This document shows positions 41,883-54,050 of a stretch of DNA of 64,000 nucleotides, piece after piece (position 1 is the stretch's first letter; every line of letters starts with the position of its first letter). Under the pieces are notes generated by a model. That model searched no databases, was not told the origin of the DNA, and worked only from the letters and a program-made list of their open reading frames with translations. Source of the DNA: Drosophila persimilis (lineage: Eukaryota > Arthropoda > Insecta > Diptera > Drosophilidae); assembly GCF_003286085.1 (NCBI RefSeq), contig NW_020825447.1:248001-312000 (forward strand), in the 5' to 3' direction. The position numbers and the translations under genes are program-made.

Positions 41883-43457
41883 AACGAGGGGGAACGTTGT
41901 GAGTTGCTGCGGACACCGCAACTCTACAGTTATACCCGATACTAAGTCAGTATGGCTCTCCTCCGGCAGACGCCGCTTATATTAATCGACACGACAAAGA
42001 GTGCGTGCGAGAGAGACAGAAAATCAGTCTGAAAGTGACGTCGGGCGCTGAGTAGCCACTGCAAATTGATTTGTTTCCTTTCGCTATAAAAATGATCTGA
42101 TCTGATCCAGATTCAGCAATCCGATAGATATGGTCATTCTCTATGATTCTGCGTTTTTAGTTTTCTCGAATCTGCAATATTGTGGATGCAACAGATTTTC
42201 GTCATTTGTGGGGGCGGAAGGGGGTGGGGCGAAATTCTGAGATATACGTTTTATAGTGAGATCTAACAGTAGTGTGGATACCAAATTTGGTTACTCTAGC
42301 CTTAATAGTCTCTGAGATTTGTGGTTGCCCCAGATTTTCGTCCTTTAAAGGGGCGGAAGGGGGTGCGGCGAAATTTTGACACAAAACGGTCAAGGTCCGA
42401 TATCACAGGAGTGTGGATACCAAATACCATACTAAGTCAGTATGGCTCTCCTCCGGCAGACGGCGCTAATATTAAACGACACGACAAAGAGTGCGTGCGA
42501 GAGAGACAGAAAATCAGTCTGTGCGTGACGTCGGGCGCTTCGTAGCCAGTGCAAATTGATTTGTTCGTATTGGCTATAAAAATGATCCGATGTGATCCAG
42601 ATTCAGCAATCCGATAGATATGGTCATTCTCTATGATTCTGCGTTTTTAGTTTTCTCGAATCTGCAATATTGTGGATGCAACAGATTTTCGTCATTTGTG
42701 GGGGCGGAAGGGGGTGGGGCGAAATTCTGAGATATACGTTTTATAGTGAGATCTAACAGTAGTGTGGATACCAAATTTGGTTACTCTAGCCTTAATAGTC
42801 TCTGAGATTTGTGGTTGCCCCAGATTTTCGTCCTTTAAAGGGGCGGAAGGGGGTGCGGCGAAATTTTGACACAAAACGGTCAAGGTCCGATATCACAGGA
42901 GTGTGGAGCTCACAGGAGCTCTAGCTCTTATGGGTTCTGAGATCCTTGAACTCATATTTTGCAATTGGCAAAACCGACCATGAAACCTGTGTGTTAGAGT
43001 GAGACAGAGCGAGAAAGAGTGAAATTGTTTTCGTGATTCTGGCTATAATAATTATACGATCTGGTTCAGATTTTGCACTCTAAAAGAAATAGTCATCTTC
43101 TACGATTCTGCGTTTTTAGTTTTCTCGTATCGTCGAAATTGTGGATGCCACAGATTTTCGCTCTTTGTGCGGGCGGAAGTGAGCGGGGCAAAGTTTTGAA
43201 ATATTTTTGTAGCAGTGACATATCACAGAAGTCTGGATCGAAACATCGTTGCTCTAGCTCTTATAGTCTTTGAGCACTAGGCGCTGAAGGGGACGGACAG
43301 ACGGACAGACAGACATGGCTCAATCGACTCGGCTATTGATGCTGATCAAGAATATATATACTTTATGGGGTCGGAAACGATTCCTTCTGGACGTTACACA
43401 CATCCACTTTTACCACAAATCTAATATACCCCAATACTCATTTTGAGTATCGGGTAT
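41883..43457 (-). mobile_element. DINE-1-like Helitron, minus, with a 490-bp internal tandem duplication
   Basis: Complete from CTCGTT (as AACGAGG at 41883) to GGGTATA (43457). The segment at 41940-42425 is repeated at 42430-42915 almost unchanged, making this copy ~1.57 kb instead of ~1.1 kb. Confidence 0.88.
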
Positions 43458-43667
43458 AAAAATACCACGCAAATACCAGACCATAATGACCGATAACACA
43501 CAAAAGCCAATTGAAATTCAAATTGCATTTATCAATGCCAGTGTGTTATCGGCCGCCAACTTCGGCAATTTACGCCTAGCCAATTCCTCTGCGTAGGTCG
43601 AACGATAATTATAGACTATCAAATTGTACCTCCTACCTCATTGTCAAATCACATATAAGGCTCTGAT
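43458..43667. other. 210-bp unassigned spacer with a 12-bp inverted repeat
   Basis: CCGATAACACAC (43490-43501) and GTGTGTTATCGG (43541-43552) are perfect inverses 39 bp apart. The origin is not recognised. Confidence 0.5.
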
Positions 43668-44758
43668 TATACCCGATACTCAAAATGAGTATTGGGGTAT
43701 ATTAGATTTGTGGTAAAAGTGTATGTGTGTAACGTCCAGAAGGAATCGTTTCCGACCCCATAAAGTATATATATTCTTGATCAGCATCAATAGCCGAGTC
43801 GATTGAGCCCTGTCTGTCTGTCCGTCTGTCCGTCCCCTTCAGCGCCTAGTGCTCAAAGACTATAAGAGCTAGAGCAACGATGTTTCGATCCAGACTTCTG
43901 TGATATGTCACTGCTCCAAAAATATTTCAAAACTTTGCCCCGCCCACTTCCGCCCCCACAAAGGGCGAATATCTGTGGCATCCACAATTTCGACGATACG
44001 AGAAAACCAAAAACGCAGAATCGTAGAGAATGACCATATCTTTTAGACTGCAGAATCTGAATTGGATCGTATTATTATTATAGCCAGCATCAAGAAAACA
44101 ATTTCATTTTTTCTCGCCCTGTCTCTCTCTAACACACACGTAGCATAGGCGGCTTTGCTTAGAGTAAAACATTAGCGCCTAGATCTCAGAGACTATAAAA
44201 GCTAGTGCAACCAAATTTGGTATCAACACTCCTAATATATCGGACCGAGACGAGTTTGTTTCAAAATTTCGCCACACCCCCTTCCGCCCCCGCAAAGGAT
44301 GCAAATCTGGGGATATTCACAAATCTCAGAGACTATTAAAGCTAGAGTAACCAAATTTAGTATCCGCACTCCTGTTAGATCTCACTATAAAACGTATATC
44401 TCAAAATTTCGCCCCACCCCCTTCCGCCCCCACAAAGGACGAAAATCTGTTGCATCCACAATATTGCAGATTTGAGAAAACTAAAAACGCAGAATCATAG
44501 ATAATGACCATATCTATTAGATTGCTGAATCTGGATCGGATCAGATCATTTTTATAGCCAAAAGGAACAAATCAATTTGCAGTGGCTACGCAGCGCCCGA
44601 CGTCACGCTCAGACTGATTTTCTGTCTCTCTCGCACGCACTCTTTGTCGTGTCGTTAAATATTAGCGGCGTCTGCCGGAGGAGAGCCATACTGACTTAGT
44701 ATCGGGTATAACCGTAGAGTTGCGGTGTCCGCAGCAACTCACAACGTTTCCCCTCGTT
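43668..44758 (+). mobile_element. DINE-1-like Helitron, complete
   Basis: Full consensus with both ends (TATACCCGATACTC and CTCGTT). It abuts the truncated LTR at 44755. Confidence 0.9.
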
Positions 44759-45036
44759 TTCCCTAAAATTATGCTACGCGAATAGGCTAAGTCTTCTGTT
44801 GGATCCAAGAAAGCTAAGCTTTTAACACGCCATCTACTGGGTGCGCTTCGTCACCGTGGGCTGCCCATATTATTTTGTTTGGCTGACGTTTTAATCGGCC
44901 TCCTCCTCCCACTGTCATTTTGACAAATCGAAAAGAAAAAGGGAAGAACGAGGGGATGAGGCCTTGATTTCCGGGAGAAGCAGCTCTCTTTCTCCTCGTG
45001 GTATCCGAACAGTACAGACGTGCTTATCCAGATCAA
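44755..45036 (+). mobile_element. Partial 5' LTR of a gypsy-type element
   Basis: About 280 bp match 46205-46488 in the 3' LTR (from TTTTCCCTAAAATTATGC to CAGATCAAAAAAAA). The LTR is cut at its 5' side by the DINE-1 and at its 3' side in an A run, where it is fused directly to the integrase coding region. Gag, protease and RT are all missing. Confidence 0.8.
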
Positions 45037-46086
45037 AAAAAACCCGTCCTCAAAGCTGCCCATGAGGATCCCTTGTGTGCCCACAGTGGGATAAATAAAA
45101 CCCTTGAAAGACTCAGGCGATCTTATTATTGGCCAAACTTAGCGGTGGATGTCAAAGAACTCATAAATAATTGCCATATCTGTAAAACCACGAAGCATCC
45201 AAATCAACCCTTAAAGCCACCAATGGGAAATACGGGATTACCTTCTCGATTCTTTCAAAAATTATTTGTAGACTTTTTAGGACCTTATCCGAGAAGCAAG
45301 TCAGGAAATATTGGCATCTTTGTCGTGTTAGACCATCTGTCAAAATTTCCATTTTTGAAGCCCGTACGAAAATTTACAGCAGATTCCATAAAACGCTTCC
45401 TGGAAGAAGACCTCTTTCACTGTTTCGGGGTCCCCGAAACCATCGTAAGCGATAATGGGGTCCAATTTAAATCTCACACGTTTAACTCCCTGCTTGACAA
45501 ATATAATATCTCTCATGTCTATACTGCCTTTTATTCTCCTCAAGCCAATGCTTCGGGGAGAGTAAATAGATCCGTTCTGGCGGCCATCAAAAGTTATGTT
45601 GACCCGGATCAACGTAATTGGGATGAGAAATTAAGCAGCATTTGCTGTGCACTTCGGTCTAGTCATCATTTAGCCATAAGCACTACCCCGTATCGGCTTG
45701 CTTTTGGACAGCATATGGTAACCGATGCTAGTAGCTATAAACTGATGCGTAACCTAGACATGTTAGAAGATCGCGGTGTCCAATTTTCGCGGGAAGATTC
45801 CTTCGACATAATTCGCAGCAAAGCAAAAGGCTCTATACAGGCCCAGCACTTCCGAAATGCCAGATCCTATAACTTACGAACGAGACAAATTTCCTATAGG
45901 GATGGACAGGAAGTATATAGACGTAACTTTCAGCAAAGCAATTTCGCTAAGGGCTTTAGCGCAAAGTTAGCACCAACCTTTATAAAGTCCCGAGTGCGCA
46001 GGAAGCTAGGAAACTGCTATTACGAACTTGAAGATCTTCAAGGCCGCCTTGTAGGCAAATTTCATACCAAGGATATAAAACCTTGA
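45030..46086 (+). pseudogene. Gypsy-type LTR retrotransposon integrase, catalytic Glu replaced
   Basis: The ORF is open from 44998, but its first ~11 codons are LTR sequence and begin with GTG; the real homology starts at KKPVLKAAHEDP. It has the HHCC zinc-binding domain (AHEDPLCAHSG...CHICK), the catalytic D in FVDFLGPY (about residue 92 of the ORF) and D in IVSDNGVQF (~152). The third catalytic position reads ANASGRVNRS, with Gly (~187) where the family has Glu. The C-terminus ends GKFHTKDIKP, a normal pol end. The enzyme lacks its E and cannot integrate. Confidence 0.85.
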
Positions 46087-47640
46087 CATGAATTGTTACA
46101 AGCGCGGATCCCACTTTGGGTGTCCCAACCCAAGCGTGATTTAAGTGGGGGGGATTATGTAGTGCGCTTGTTGTAAGAAAAAAAATTGTTGCATCGACGT
46201 CTTAATTTTCCCTAAAATTATGCTACGCGAATAGGCTAAGTCTTCTGTTGGGTCCAAGAAAGCTAAGCTTTTAACACGCCATCTACTGGGTGCGCTTCGT
46301 CACCGTGGGCTGCCTATATTATTTTGTTTGGCTGACGTTTTAATCGGCCTCCTCCTCCCACTGTCATTTTGACAAATCGAAAAGAAAAAGTGAAGAACGA
46401 GGGGATGAGGCCTTGATTTCCGAGAGAAGCAGCTCTCTCTCTCCTCGTGGTATCCGAACAGTAGAGACGTGCTTATCCAGATCAAAAAAAAAAAAGTTTA
46501 ATAAAAGTTAAAAATCAAATAAAAGTTCTTCGGAGATCAGCACGATCCGCCGGCCTTTCGGAAGCAAGACCCCATCCACCCAGACGAGAAACCAATCACC
46601 GATCCACTGTGCAGAGGATGGTGCGAATTTTCTGACGATCGCCCCAAAGCGGGCCACCGTAGAGTTGGGAAGCTCCACCCAACGCCCTCCGCCAACGCGG
46701 TCCACCGTAGAGTTGGGAAGCTCCACATAAAGCCCCAACGCCATCCACCACAGCGAGCCCTTCAGCAGTTCCCGAGCTTCAGCGCCGACAGAGAGCGGCC
46801 CCTCAGCCGTTTCCGAGCTTTAGCGCCGTCAGCAGCGAGATCTTCGCCGCCCCAGCGCGAGCCGTCGCGACCGAGAGTGGGCCTTCCAGCCACCGGGCCA
46901 AGCGCCGTAAACAAAAAGTGCCAAGTGATCTTCCTTGCCAGGAATAACCAGACTCGTCCAAGGAAAAAAAGACCCTGACCCGAATTTTTTTGTCACCGTG
47001 CTTCGCCCTAACCTAAAAGCCAGATCATGACATGTGAAGGTTAAATGTGTTAAATAAACCCCAACGGAACGGGCAGAACTCGTGTGAACCTCTTGTGGCC
47101 CATTGTGCGATTATTCCCAAAGATCTTAAGTGCGCTTGTTAGGCCGTTGACCCCTTTGTGCATATAAAACGAAACCAGCTGCTTGGAGCTTTTTCCGTGC
47201 GCCAACACCTTGGTCTATGGATCAAGACCTACCCCAACGAATCTAAATAAACGAATAAATATTGAATAAAGTATAAAATATATAAGTTAAAGATGGAATA
47301 ATTTGATTTAGGAACTATATATGCTCAAAAAAAAAAAAAGCCCTAAACAAAAAGAAAAAGAAAGAAAGAAGATCAAGATAATCTGGTGTTAGCCGTGGTC
47401 ATGCGTGTGCATGTGTGTGTGATCTCTCTTCTCTTCAAAACTTACAGGTATTCCCCTCGCCGAAAGATCTTTTGGACGTGGCCGGAACATGAACGTACGT
47501 AAGTGAACGAACCCCCAGTTAACGTTTATAAACTTTTAACATAAAGAGACAAAAGAAAAAAAAAACCATACATGAGCCCGGTCGCCCGTATTCTTTGATT
47601 TTTCCCTAAATTATGTTGGAGCTTTTTTTTGTTGTAAATA
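46087..47640 (+). mobile_element. 3' LTR and downstream part of the gypsy-type element
   Basis: A polypurine tract (AAGTGGGGGGGA, ~46143-46154) precedes the LTR start TGTAGTGCGCTTG at about 46158. The region repeated from the 5' LTR is 46205-46488. A polyadenylation-like AATAAAAG follows near 46500. The right LTR boundary is not clear. Up to ~47600 there are a 25-bp direct repeat (CCACCGTAGAGTTGGGAAGC at 46657 and 46700) and a TATA-like CATATAAAACG near 47160, which could belong to a long LTR. Confidence 0.55.
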
Positions 47641-48128
47641 GGCCTTAAGCCGACGAAAAGCTCCAGAGCTTAAGAAGCTTTAAGCTTTAGCGCAGATCAG
47701 CGGCAGCAGGTGCTTCACACCTATGCGACGGCTATTAGTTACTCTTACTTTTGCATTAATACAAAAACACCGAAAATGAAGAAATCTTAAATTACAAAAG
47801 TTCCTACTTAAATATTCATTATTATTGTTATTATTCATTCAATTATTCCCAGTACCCTACCACCTGTTCTTGAGATCATATGTTTTATTCCTATTATTTA
47901 AAATTATTATTCCTGTAGTTTTAATTCTCTTATTACCCTAGCTTATACTCCACCCATAACTGTATATCATTTCCCTTCTACCCATGTATTTAGCTTTAGG
48001 CACTATCGATAAAAATAAATATTGTTAATGAATTGGAAATGAATTGCTAGAAGATTTTTGTTTAGGAGCCATGCAGGGATCGATGAGGGATAGTGAGGTA
48101 TGACCCCCCGGCGAGAATTAGATATTAG
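47641..48128. other. AT-rich unassigned spacer
   Basis: No coding or repeat signature beyond short AT-rich runs. Function unknown. Confidence 0.4.
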
Positions 48129-49192
48129 AGGTATATTAGATTTGTGGTAAAAGTGGATGTGTGTAACGTCCAGAAGGAATCGTTTCCGACCCCATAAAGT
48201 ATATATATTCTTGATCAGCATCAATAGCCGAGTCGATTGAGCCATGTCTGTCTGTCCGTCTGTCCGTCCCCTTCAGCGCCTAATGCTCAAAGACTATAAG
48301 AGCTAGAGCAACGATGTTTTGGATCCAGACTTCTGTGATATGTCACTGCTACAAAAATATTTCAAAACTTTGCCCCGCCCACTTCCACCCCCACAAAGGG
48401 CGAAAATCTGTGGCATCCACAATTTTAAAGATACGAGAAAACAAAAAACGCAGTATCGTAGAGAATGACCATATCTTTTAGACTGCAGAATCTGAATTGG
48501 ATCGTATTACTATTATAGCCAGCATCAAGAAAACAATTTCATTTTTTCTCGCCCTGTCTCTCTCTAACACACAGGTAGCATAGGCGGCTTTGCTTAGAGT
48601 AAAACATTAGCGCCTAGATCTCAGAGACTATAAAAGCTAGAGCAACCAAATTTGGTATCCACACTCCTAATATATCGGACCGAGACGAGTTTGTTTCAAA
48701 ATTTCGCCACACCCCCTTCCGCCCCCGCAAAGGATGCAAATCTGGGGATATTCACAACTCTCAGAGACTATTAAAGCTAGAGTAACCAAATTTGGTATCC
48801 GCACTTCTGTTAGATCTCACTATAAAACCTTTATCTCAAAATTTCGCCCCACCCCTTTCCGCCCACACAAAGGACGAAAATCTGTTGCATCCACAATATT
48901 GCAGATTTGAGAAAACTAAAAACGCAGAATCATAGATAACGACCATATCTATCAGATTGCTGAATCTGAATCAGATCAGATCATTTTTATAGCCAAAGGA
49001 AACAAATCAATTTGCAGTGGCTACGCAGCGCGTGACGTCACGCTCAGACTGATTTTCTGTCTCTCTCGCACGCACTCTTTGTCGTGACGTTTAATATTAG
49101 CGGCGTCTGCCGGAGGAAAGCCATACTGACTTAGTATCGGGTATAACTGTAGAGTTGCGGTGTCCGCAGCAACTCACAACGTTCCCCCTCGT
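48129..49192 (+). mobile_element. DINE-1-like Helitron, type A, 5' end missing ~20 bp
   Basis: Carries the GTAGCATAGGCGGCTTTGC segment that marks the first member of the later dimers, and ends at CTCGTT. Confidence 0.88.
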
Positions 49193-49353
49193 TTTTTTTT
49201 CCAATATATACCCGCTTTGGGTTGAGGGCTCTCAGTGCTCCAACAGGGGAGGGACTGAGAGGCTGGGGTGTGAGCCGCCAGCAACCAAGCGCGTTGCGTT
49301 ATTAATTCAGCTTGTGGGCAGTATATGTCTTAATATTAATATATGTACATTTT
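49193..49353. other. 160-bp unique spacer between two DINE-1 copies
   Basis: This spacer separates the type A and type B copies here; in the later repeats the two are fused directly. Confidence 0.5.
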
Positions 49354-50477
49354 TATACCCGATACTCAAAATGAGTATTGGGGTATATTAGATTTGTGGT
49401 AAAAGTGTATGTGTGTAACGTCCAGAAGGAATCGTTTCCGACCCCATAAAGTATATATATTCTTGATCAGCATCAATAGCCGAGTCGATTGAGCCATGTC
49501 TGTCTGTCCGTCCGTCCGTCTGTCCGTCTGTCCGTCCGTCCGTCTGTCCGTCTGTCCGTCCCCTTCAGCGCCTAATGCTCAAAGACTATAAGAGCTAGAG
49601 CAACGATGTTTTGGATCCAGACTTCTGTGATATGTCACTGCTCCAAAAATATTTCAAAACTTTGCCCCGCCCACTTCCGCCCTCACAAAGGGCGAAAATC
49701 TGTGGCATCCACAATTTTAAAGATACAGGAAAACTAAAAACGCAGAATCGTAGACTATATCTTCTAGAGTGCAAAATCTGAACCAGATCGTATAATTATT
49801 ACAGCCAGAATCACGAAAACAATATCACTCTTTCTCGCTCTGTCTCACTCTAACACACAGGTTTCATGGTCGGTTTTGCAATTTGCAAAATATGAGTTCA
49901 AGGATCTCAGAACCTATAAAAGCCAGAGCAACCAAATTTGGTATCCACACTCCTGTGATATCGGACCTTGACCGTTTCCTGTCCAAATTTCGCCACACCC
50001 CCTTCCGCCCCCGCAAAGGACGAAAATCTGAGGCAACCACAAATCTCAGAGACTATTAAGGCTAGAGTAACCAAATTTGGTACACACACTCCTTTAAGAT
50101 GTCACTATAAAACGTATATCTCAGAATTTCGCCCCACCCCCATCCGCCCCCACAAAGGACGAAAATCTGTTGCATCCACAATATTGCAGATTTGAGAAAA
50201 CTAAAAACGCAGAATCATAGATAATGACCATATCTATCAGATTGCTGAATCTGGATCAGATCAGATAATTTTTGTAGCCAAAAGGAACAAATCAATTTGC
50301 ATTGGCTACGCAGCGCCCGACGTCACGCACAGACTGATTTTCTGTCTCTCTCGCACGCACTCTTTGTCGTGTCGTTTAATATTAGCGGCGCTGCCGGAGG
50401 AGAGCCATACTGACTTAGTATCGGGAATAACTGTAGAGTTGCGGTGTCCGCAGCAACTCACAACGTTCCCCCTCGTT
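49354..50477 (+). mobile_element. DINE-1-like Helitron, type B, before cassette 1
   Basis: Complete copy with the type B middle (GTTTCATGGTCGG, GGTACACACACTCC). It corresponds to 55182-56295 and 59864-60969. Confidence 0.9.
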
Positions 50478-51379
50478 TTTGTTTGTTTTTTACAATTTAA
50501 CTTTTAAACGACACTCAAACACACTATTACATTTGATGGCACAATAATTTACAAACATATAAACTGCAGCAACGTTAAACACTTGTAACCTCGACTAGGC
50601 CCGCAGTCAGCAGGGGGGGCAAAATATTCGGCACTTTGACAGAGGAACTAAACCTCGAACACGACTCGACTCCACAACGCTCACGACACGACTTTTCCTC
50701 GTTTGGACAGAGACCCAGACTCGAGACCATTCCACGATCGGGGCAAAAGGCTCCAGAAGTACGAATTGTCAAGAGGGTGTCAAGTGTGTGTGTGTGGTGT
50801 GAGTCAAGAAAGTAAAGTGGGGCCACGCTCAAAAGTATGCTGTCCTTTCCTTGTAATTCTCCCTAACTTAAAATTTGATTTGCAATCCCCTGTGAGTTTG
50901 TCAACTTGATGTTTTGTTGGCTGTAATGCGGTATGTGGTCTACAGTCCCCTCTACTACCCTTGCCGCCTGCTGAGGGCAGACGACTAGGAATGTAACATG
51001 TACATGTGGGCGGGCAGTTTATAGGGGGCGTAGTTGATTTATGCGAAGACTAGCATTTTTGGCTCAATTTAGGCCGTAGTGGTGGGGTGTGGCGGCAACT
51101 GATGCTGATTTGAAAGTCGATTACGAAACCGATAATCAATTGTCAGCAACGTTGCCGCCGAAGATTTATCACAGATTGTAATAATTTTTTTAGTGGGGTG
51201 TCGGAGAACTTCACTAATTACGATAATAACAAGGGGGGGGGGGGGGGGGGGGGAAGAAGGTGTTAAAGAAATGAGATCGAAAATTCAGAAAGTGCAGTGT
51301 TGCAACACGTAGTCAATTCAGGAATAGATGAAGAGAAAAGGTAAACAATGCAGGTGCTTTGCGTGGAAATACACTAAAT

Positions 51380-52485
51380 AACGAGGGGGAACGTTGTGAG
51401 TTGCTGCGGACACCGCAACTCTACGGTTATACCCGATACTAAGTCAGTATGGCTCTCCTCCGGCAGACGCCGCTAATATTTAACGACACGACAAAGAGTG
51501 CGTGCGAGAGAGACAGAAAATCAGTCTGAGCGTGACGTCGGGCGCTGCGTAGCCACTGCAAATTGATTTGTTCCTTTTGGCTATAAAAATGATCTGATCT
51601 GATCCAGATTCAGCAATCTAATAGATATGGTCATTATCTATGATTCTGCGTTTTTAGTTTTCTCAAATCTGCAATATTGTGGATGCAACAGATTTTCGTC
51701 CTTTGTGGGGGCGGATGGGGGTGGGGCGAAATTCTGAGATATACGTTTTATAGTGACATCTTAAAGGAGTGTGTGCACCAAATTTGGTTACTCTAGCCTT
51801 AATAGTCTCTGAGATTTGTGGTTGCCTCAGATTTTCGTCCTTTGCGGGGGCGGAAGGGGGTGTGGCGAAATTTGGACAGGAAACGGTCAAGGTCCGATAT
51901 CACAGGAGTGTGGATACCAAATTTGGTTGCTCTGGCTTTTATAGGTTCTGAGATCCTTGAACTCATATTTTGCAATTGGCAAAACCGACCATGAAACCTG
52001 TGTGTTAGAGTGAGACAGAGCGAGAAAGAGTGAAATTGTTTTCGTGATTCTGGCTGTAATAATTATACGATCTGGTTCAGATTTGGCACTCTAGAAGATA
52101 TAGTCATCTTCTACGATTCTGCGTTTTTAGTTTTCTCGTATCGTCGAAATTGTGGATGCCACAGATTTTCGCCCTTTGTGGGGGCGGAAGTGGGCGGGGC
52201 AAAGTTTTGAAATATTTTTGGAGCAGTGACATATCACAGAAGTCTGGATCCAAAACATCGTTGCTCTAGCTCTTATAGTCTTTGAGCATTAGGCGCTGAA
52301 GGGGACGGACAGACGGACAGACGGACGGACGGACAGACAGACAGGGCTCAATCGACTCGGCTATTGATGCTGATCAAGAATATATATACTTTATAGGGTC
52401 GGAAACAATTCCTTCTGGACGTTACACACATCATCTTTTACCACAAATCTAATATACCCCAATACTCATTTTGAGTATCGGGTAT
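51380..52485 (-). mobile_element. DINE-1-like Helitron inserted in cassette 1
   Basis: The empty site in copies 2 and 3 reads CTAAAT|AAAAAG, so the insertion is exactly 1,106 bp with no target duplication, as expected for a Helitron. Confidence 0.93.
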
Positions 52486-52604
52486 AAAAAGAAACAAGCA
52501 CTTGCAGAAATAACAATTCAGATAAGTAATAGACTGGAGTGAAGACGACGGAAAAACAGGTAATAAAAGAGATACTACACTGGAACAAAGACGAGACAAT
52601 ACAG

Positions 52605-52684
52605 GTACAATTGATTTACGTTTACAATATTACAATAAACATAACAATTAAAAATAATGTCTATATGTTTTTCTATAATTACAG
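52605..52684 (+). other. Predicted plus-strand intron a in cassette 1
   Basis: GTACAATTGA...ATAATTACAG, 80 bp, also at 57311 and 61985. It aligns with the 75-bp minus-strand intron at 41627-41553, so the intron predates divergence of the cassettes. Confidence 0.5.
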
Positions 52685-53127
52685 GGAAGACAAGAAGCAT
52701 CGGCCGGCATAGCAAAACACAATGCTTGTAAAGACATTGCGTTGCATACCGGCCGACCCCGTCGTCCCCCCTGGTCGTCGAAATTGGCGTCATCCAAAGT
52801 CGTCAGAGGTAGCTGCAATTAGCACCTCGTCGTCGTTGTGGCTGTGGCTGCCCTCTTGGAGAACCAGTGGCACTGGTCCGGCCACCAGCTGGGAGCCGGG
52901 AGTAGACGGCACACATATTACTGTGGCGACACGGGTCCAGCCGCCAAAGTGAAATGGATGTGAGTGTGTGTGTGCGTCGGCAATTGTGGCCCTAATGTAG
53001 AGCGAGTGGCACTGGTCCGGCCACCAGCTGTGGGCAATGGCGGTCGATGACACGCCTACTCGAACGGCACAGGTCCGGCCGCCCAAGTGTAATGCATGTG
53101 TGTGTGTGTGTGTCTGAATGGCTGGCG

Positions 53128-53188
53128 GTAAGTATTTTGAGAGCCCTTTTTAATCGTATTTGTGGCTGATAAATTTTTCCTTTTCCAG
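53128..53188 (+). other. Predicted plus-strand intron b in cassette 1
   Basis: GTAAGTATTT...CCTTTTCCAG, 61 bp, with good donor, acceptor and pyrimidine tract. Also at 57834 and 62508. Confidence 0.5.
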
Positions 53189-53434
53189 GACCATTGGGCA
53201 CTCTGAATGCCATGGCACTGGATCCGGCCACCAACTAAGGACGATGGCGGACACGACACACATCTACTCGAACGGCACAGGTCCGGCCGCCCAAGTTTAA
53301 TGGATGTTTGTGTGTATGTTTTTGTTTTATTTAATGGCTTTGATGGCGGCAGCGTCCGTTGTTCATTTTCGTTGTGGCATGCGAGTGATATGCATTTGTC
53401 ATTTAATCCAATGCAGTGGCAGAGATGTGTCCAA

Positions 53435-53992
53435 TTAGTACACAGCGTTCCAGGATATCTGGTTGTCAAGATGGTACCTCATGTTGCGGGCGTAGGCCTT
53501 AATGTCATCCATGGAGTCGTCATCTGTCCACATCTCATCGTCATCATTTTCTTCATCCGTTTCAGGATCCGTCTCTGGAATGGCGGCTGGCGTTGGCCCT
53601 AACGTTTTTTGTGGTGTCTGTAATCGTGGTGGTTTCTTTGACCGCCTGGCTGCTGGAGCTGGGGCAGCCACTGTTGCTGCTGCCATTGTTGGTGGATTTT
53701 CCGATGTCACTGGAACTGCTGGAGTTGCCGGCACTGCCTGGGATTGGATGAGCGAGGTGAGTAGTGACATCATCGCTTCCAGCCTCTTTTCCAATCGCGT
53801 CATCCTCTGCGTATTCTCCAACAGTGCCTGGCTGCAGGATCCGTCGCAAGATTGGCGTTTCGGCTTCATCTTCTGCCGGGAGCGGTTGTTGGCAAGCTGC
53901 TGCTGCTGCTGTCGCTGTTGTTGTTGTTCGCGCTGCGGCTGCTGTTGCAGCTGCTGTAGCTGCTGCTGTTGTTGTGCCTGGGAACGGCTCAA
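53435..53992 (-). CDS. 185-aa Gln-rich/acidic amplicon protein, copy 1
   Basis: The N-terminus is poly-Gln with Arg (MSRSQAQQQQQLQQLQ...). It is followed by a basic patch (RSRQKMKPKRQ), a predicted coiled coil (residues ~55-85, ENTQRMTRLEKRLEAMMSLLTSLI), an Ala/Pro-rich linker and an acidic tail (ETDPETDEENDDDEMW) ending WNAVY. The three copies in this window are identical in sequence. No family is recognised. A nucleic-acid- or chromatin-associated role is only suggested by the composition. The plus strand opposite is also open (189 codons), but that is a Cys/Gly-rich shadow. Confidence 0.5.
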   Translation of the reverse strand: MSRSQAQQQQQLQQLQQQPQREQQQQRQQQQQLANNRSRQKMKPKRQSCDGSCSQALLENTQRMTRLEKRLEAMMSLLTSLIQSQAVPATPAVPVTSENPPTMAAATVAAPAPAARRSKKPPRLQTPQKTLGPTPAAIPETDPETDEENDDDEMWTDDDSMDDIKAYARNMRYHLDNQISWNAVY

Positions 53993-54050
53993 TGGCTGCT
54001 CTGGACGTCGTCGCCCAGTGCGTGGGCCAGAGGCAGCAGGCGTCTGTTTT

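Larger units (their letters stand above)
50478..54050. repeat. Amplicon cassette, copy 1 (2,467 bp plus a 1,106-bp DINE-1 insertion)
   Basis: Same sequence as 56296-58756 and 60970-63430 except for the inverted DINE-1 at 51380-52485, a G run of 21 instead of 15 (51233-51253), and scattered substitutions. It contains three GGCAC[T/A]GGTCCGGCC[A/G]CC modules at 52865-53300. The left ~900 bp have only short ORFs and no recognised function. Confidence 0.92.

Noticed and set aside
49968-50195. 75-aa ORF starting MTVSCPNFATPP repeated in many places
   Set aside because: It is a frame through the DINE-1 consensus; conservation is that of the repeat DNA, and many copies break it.
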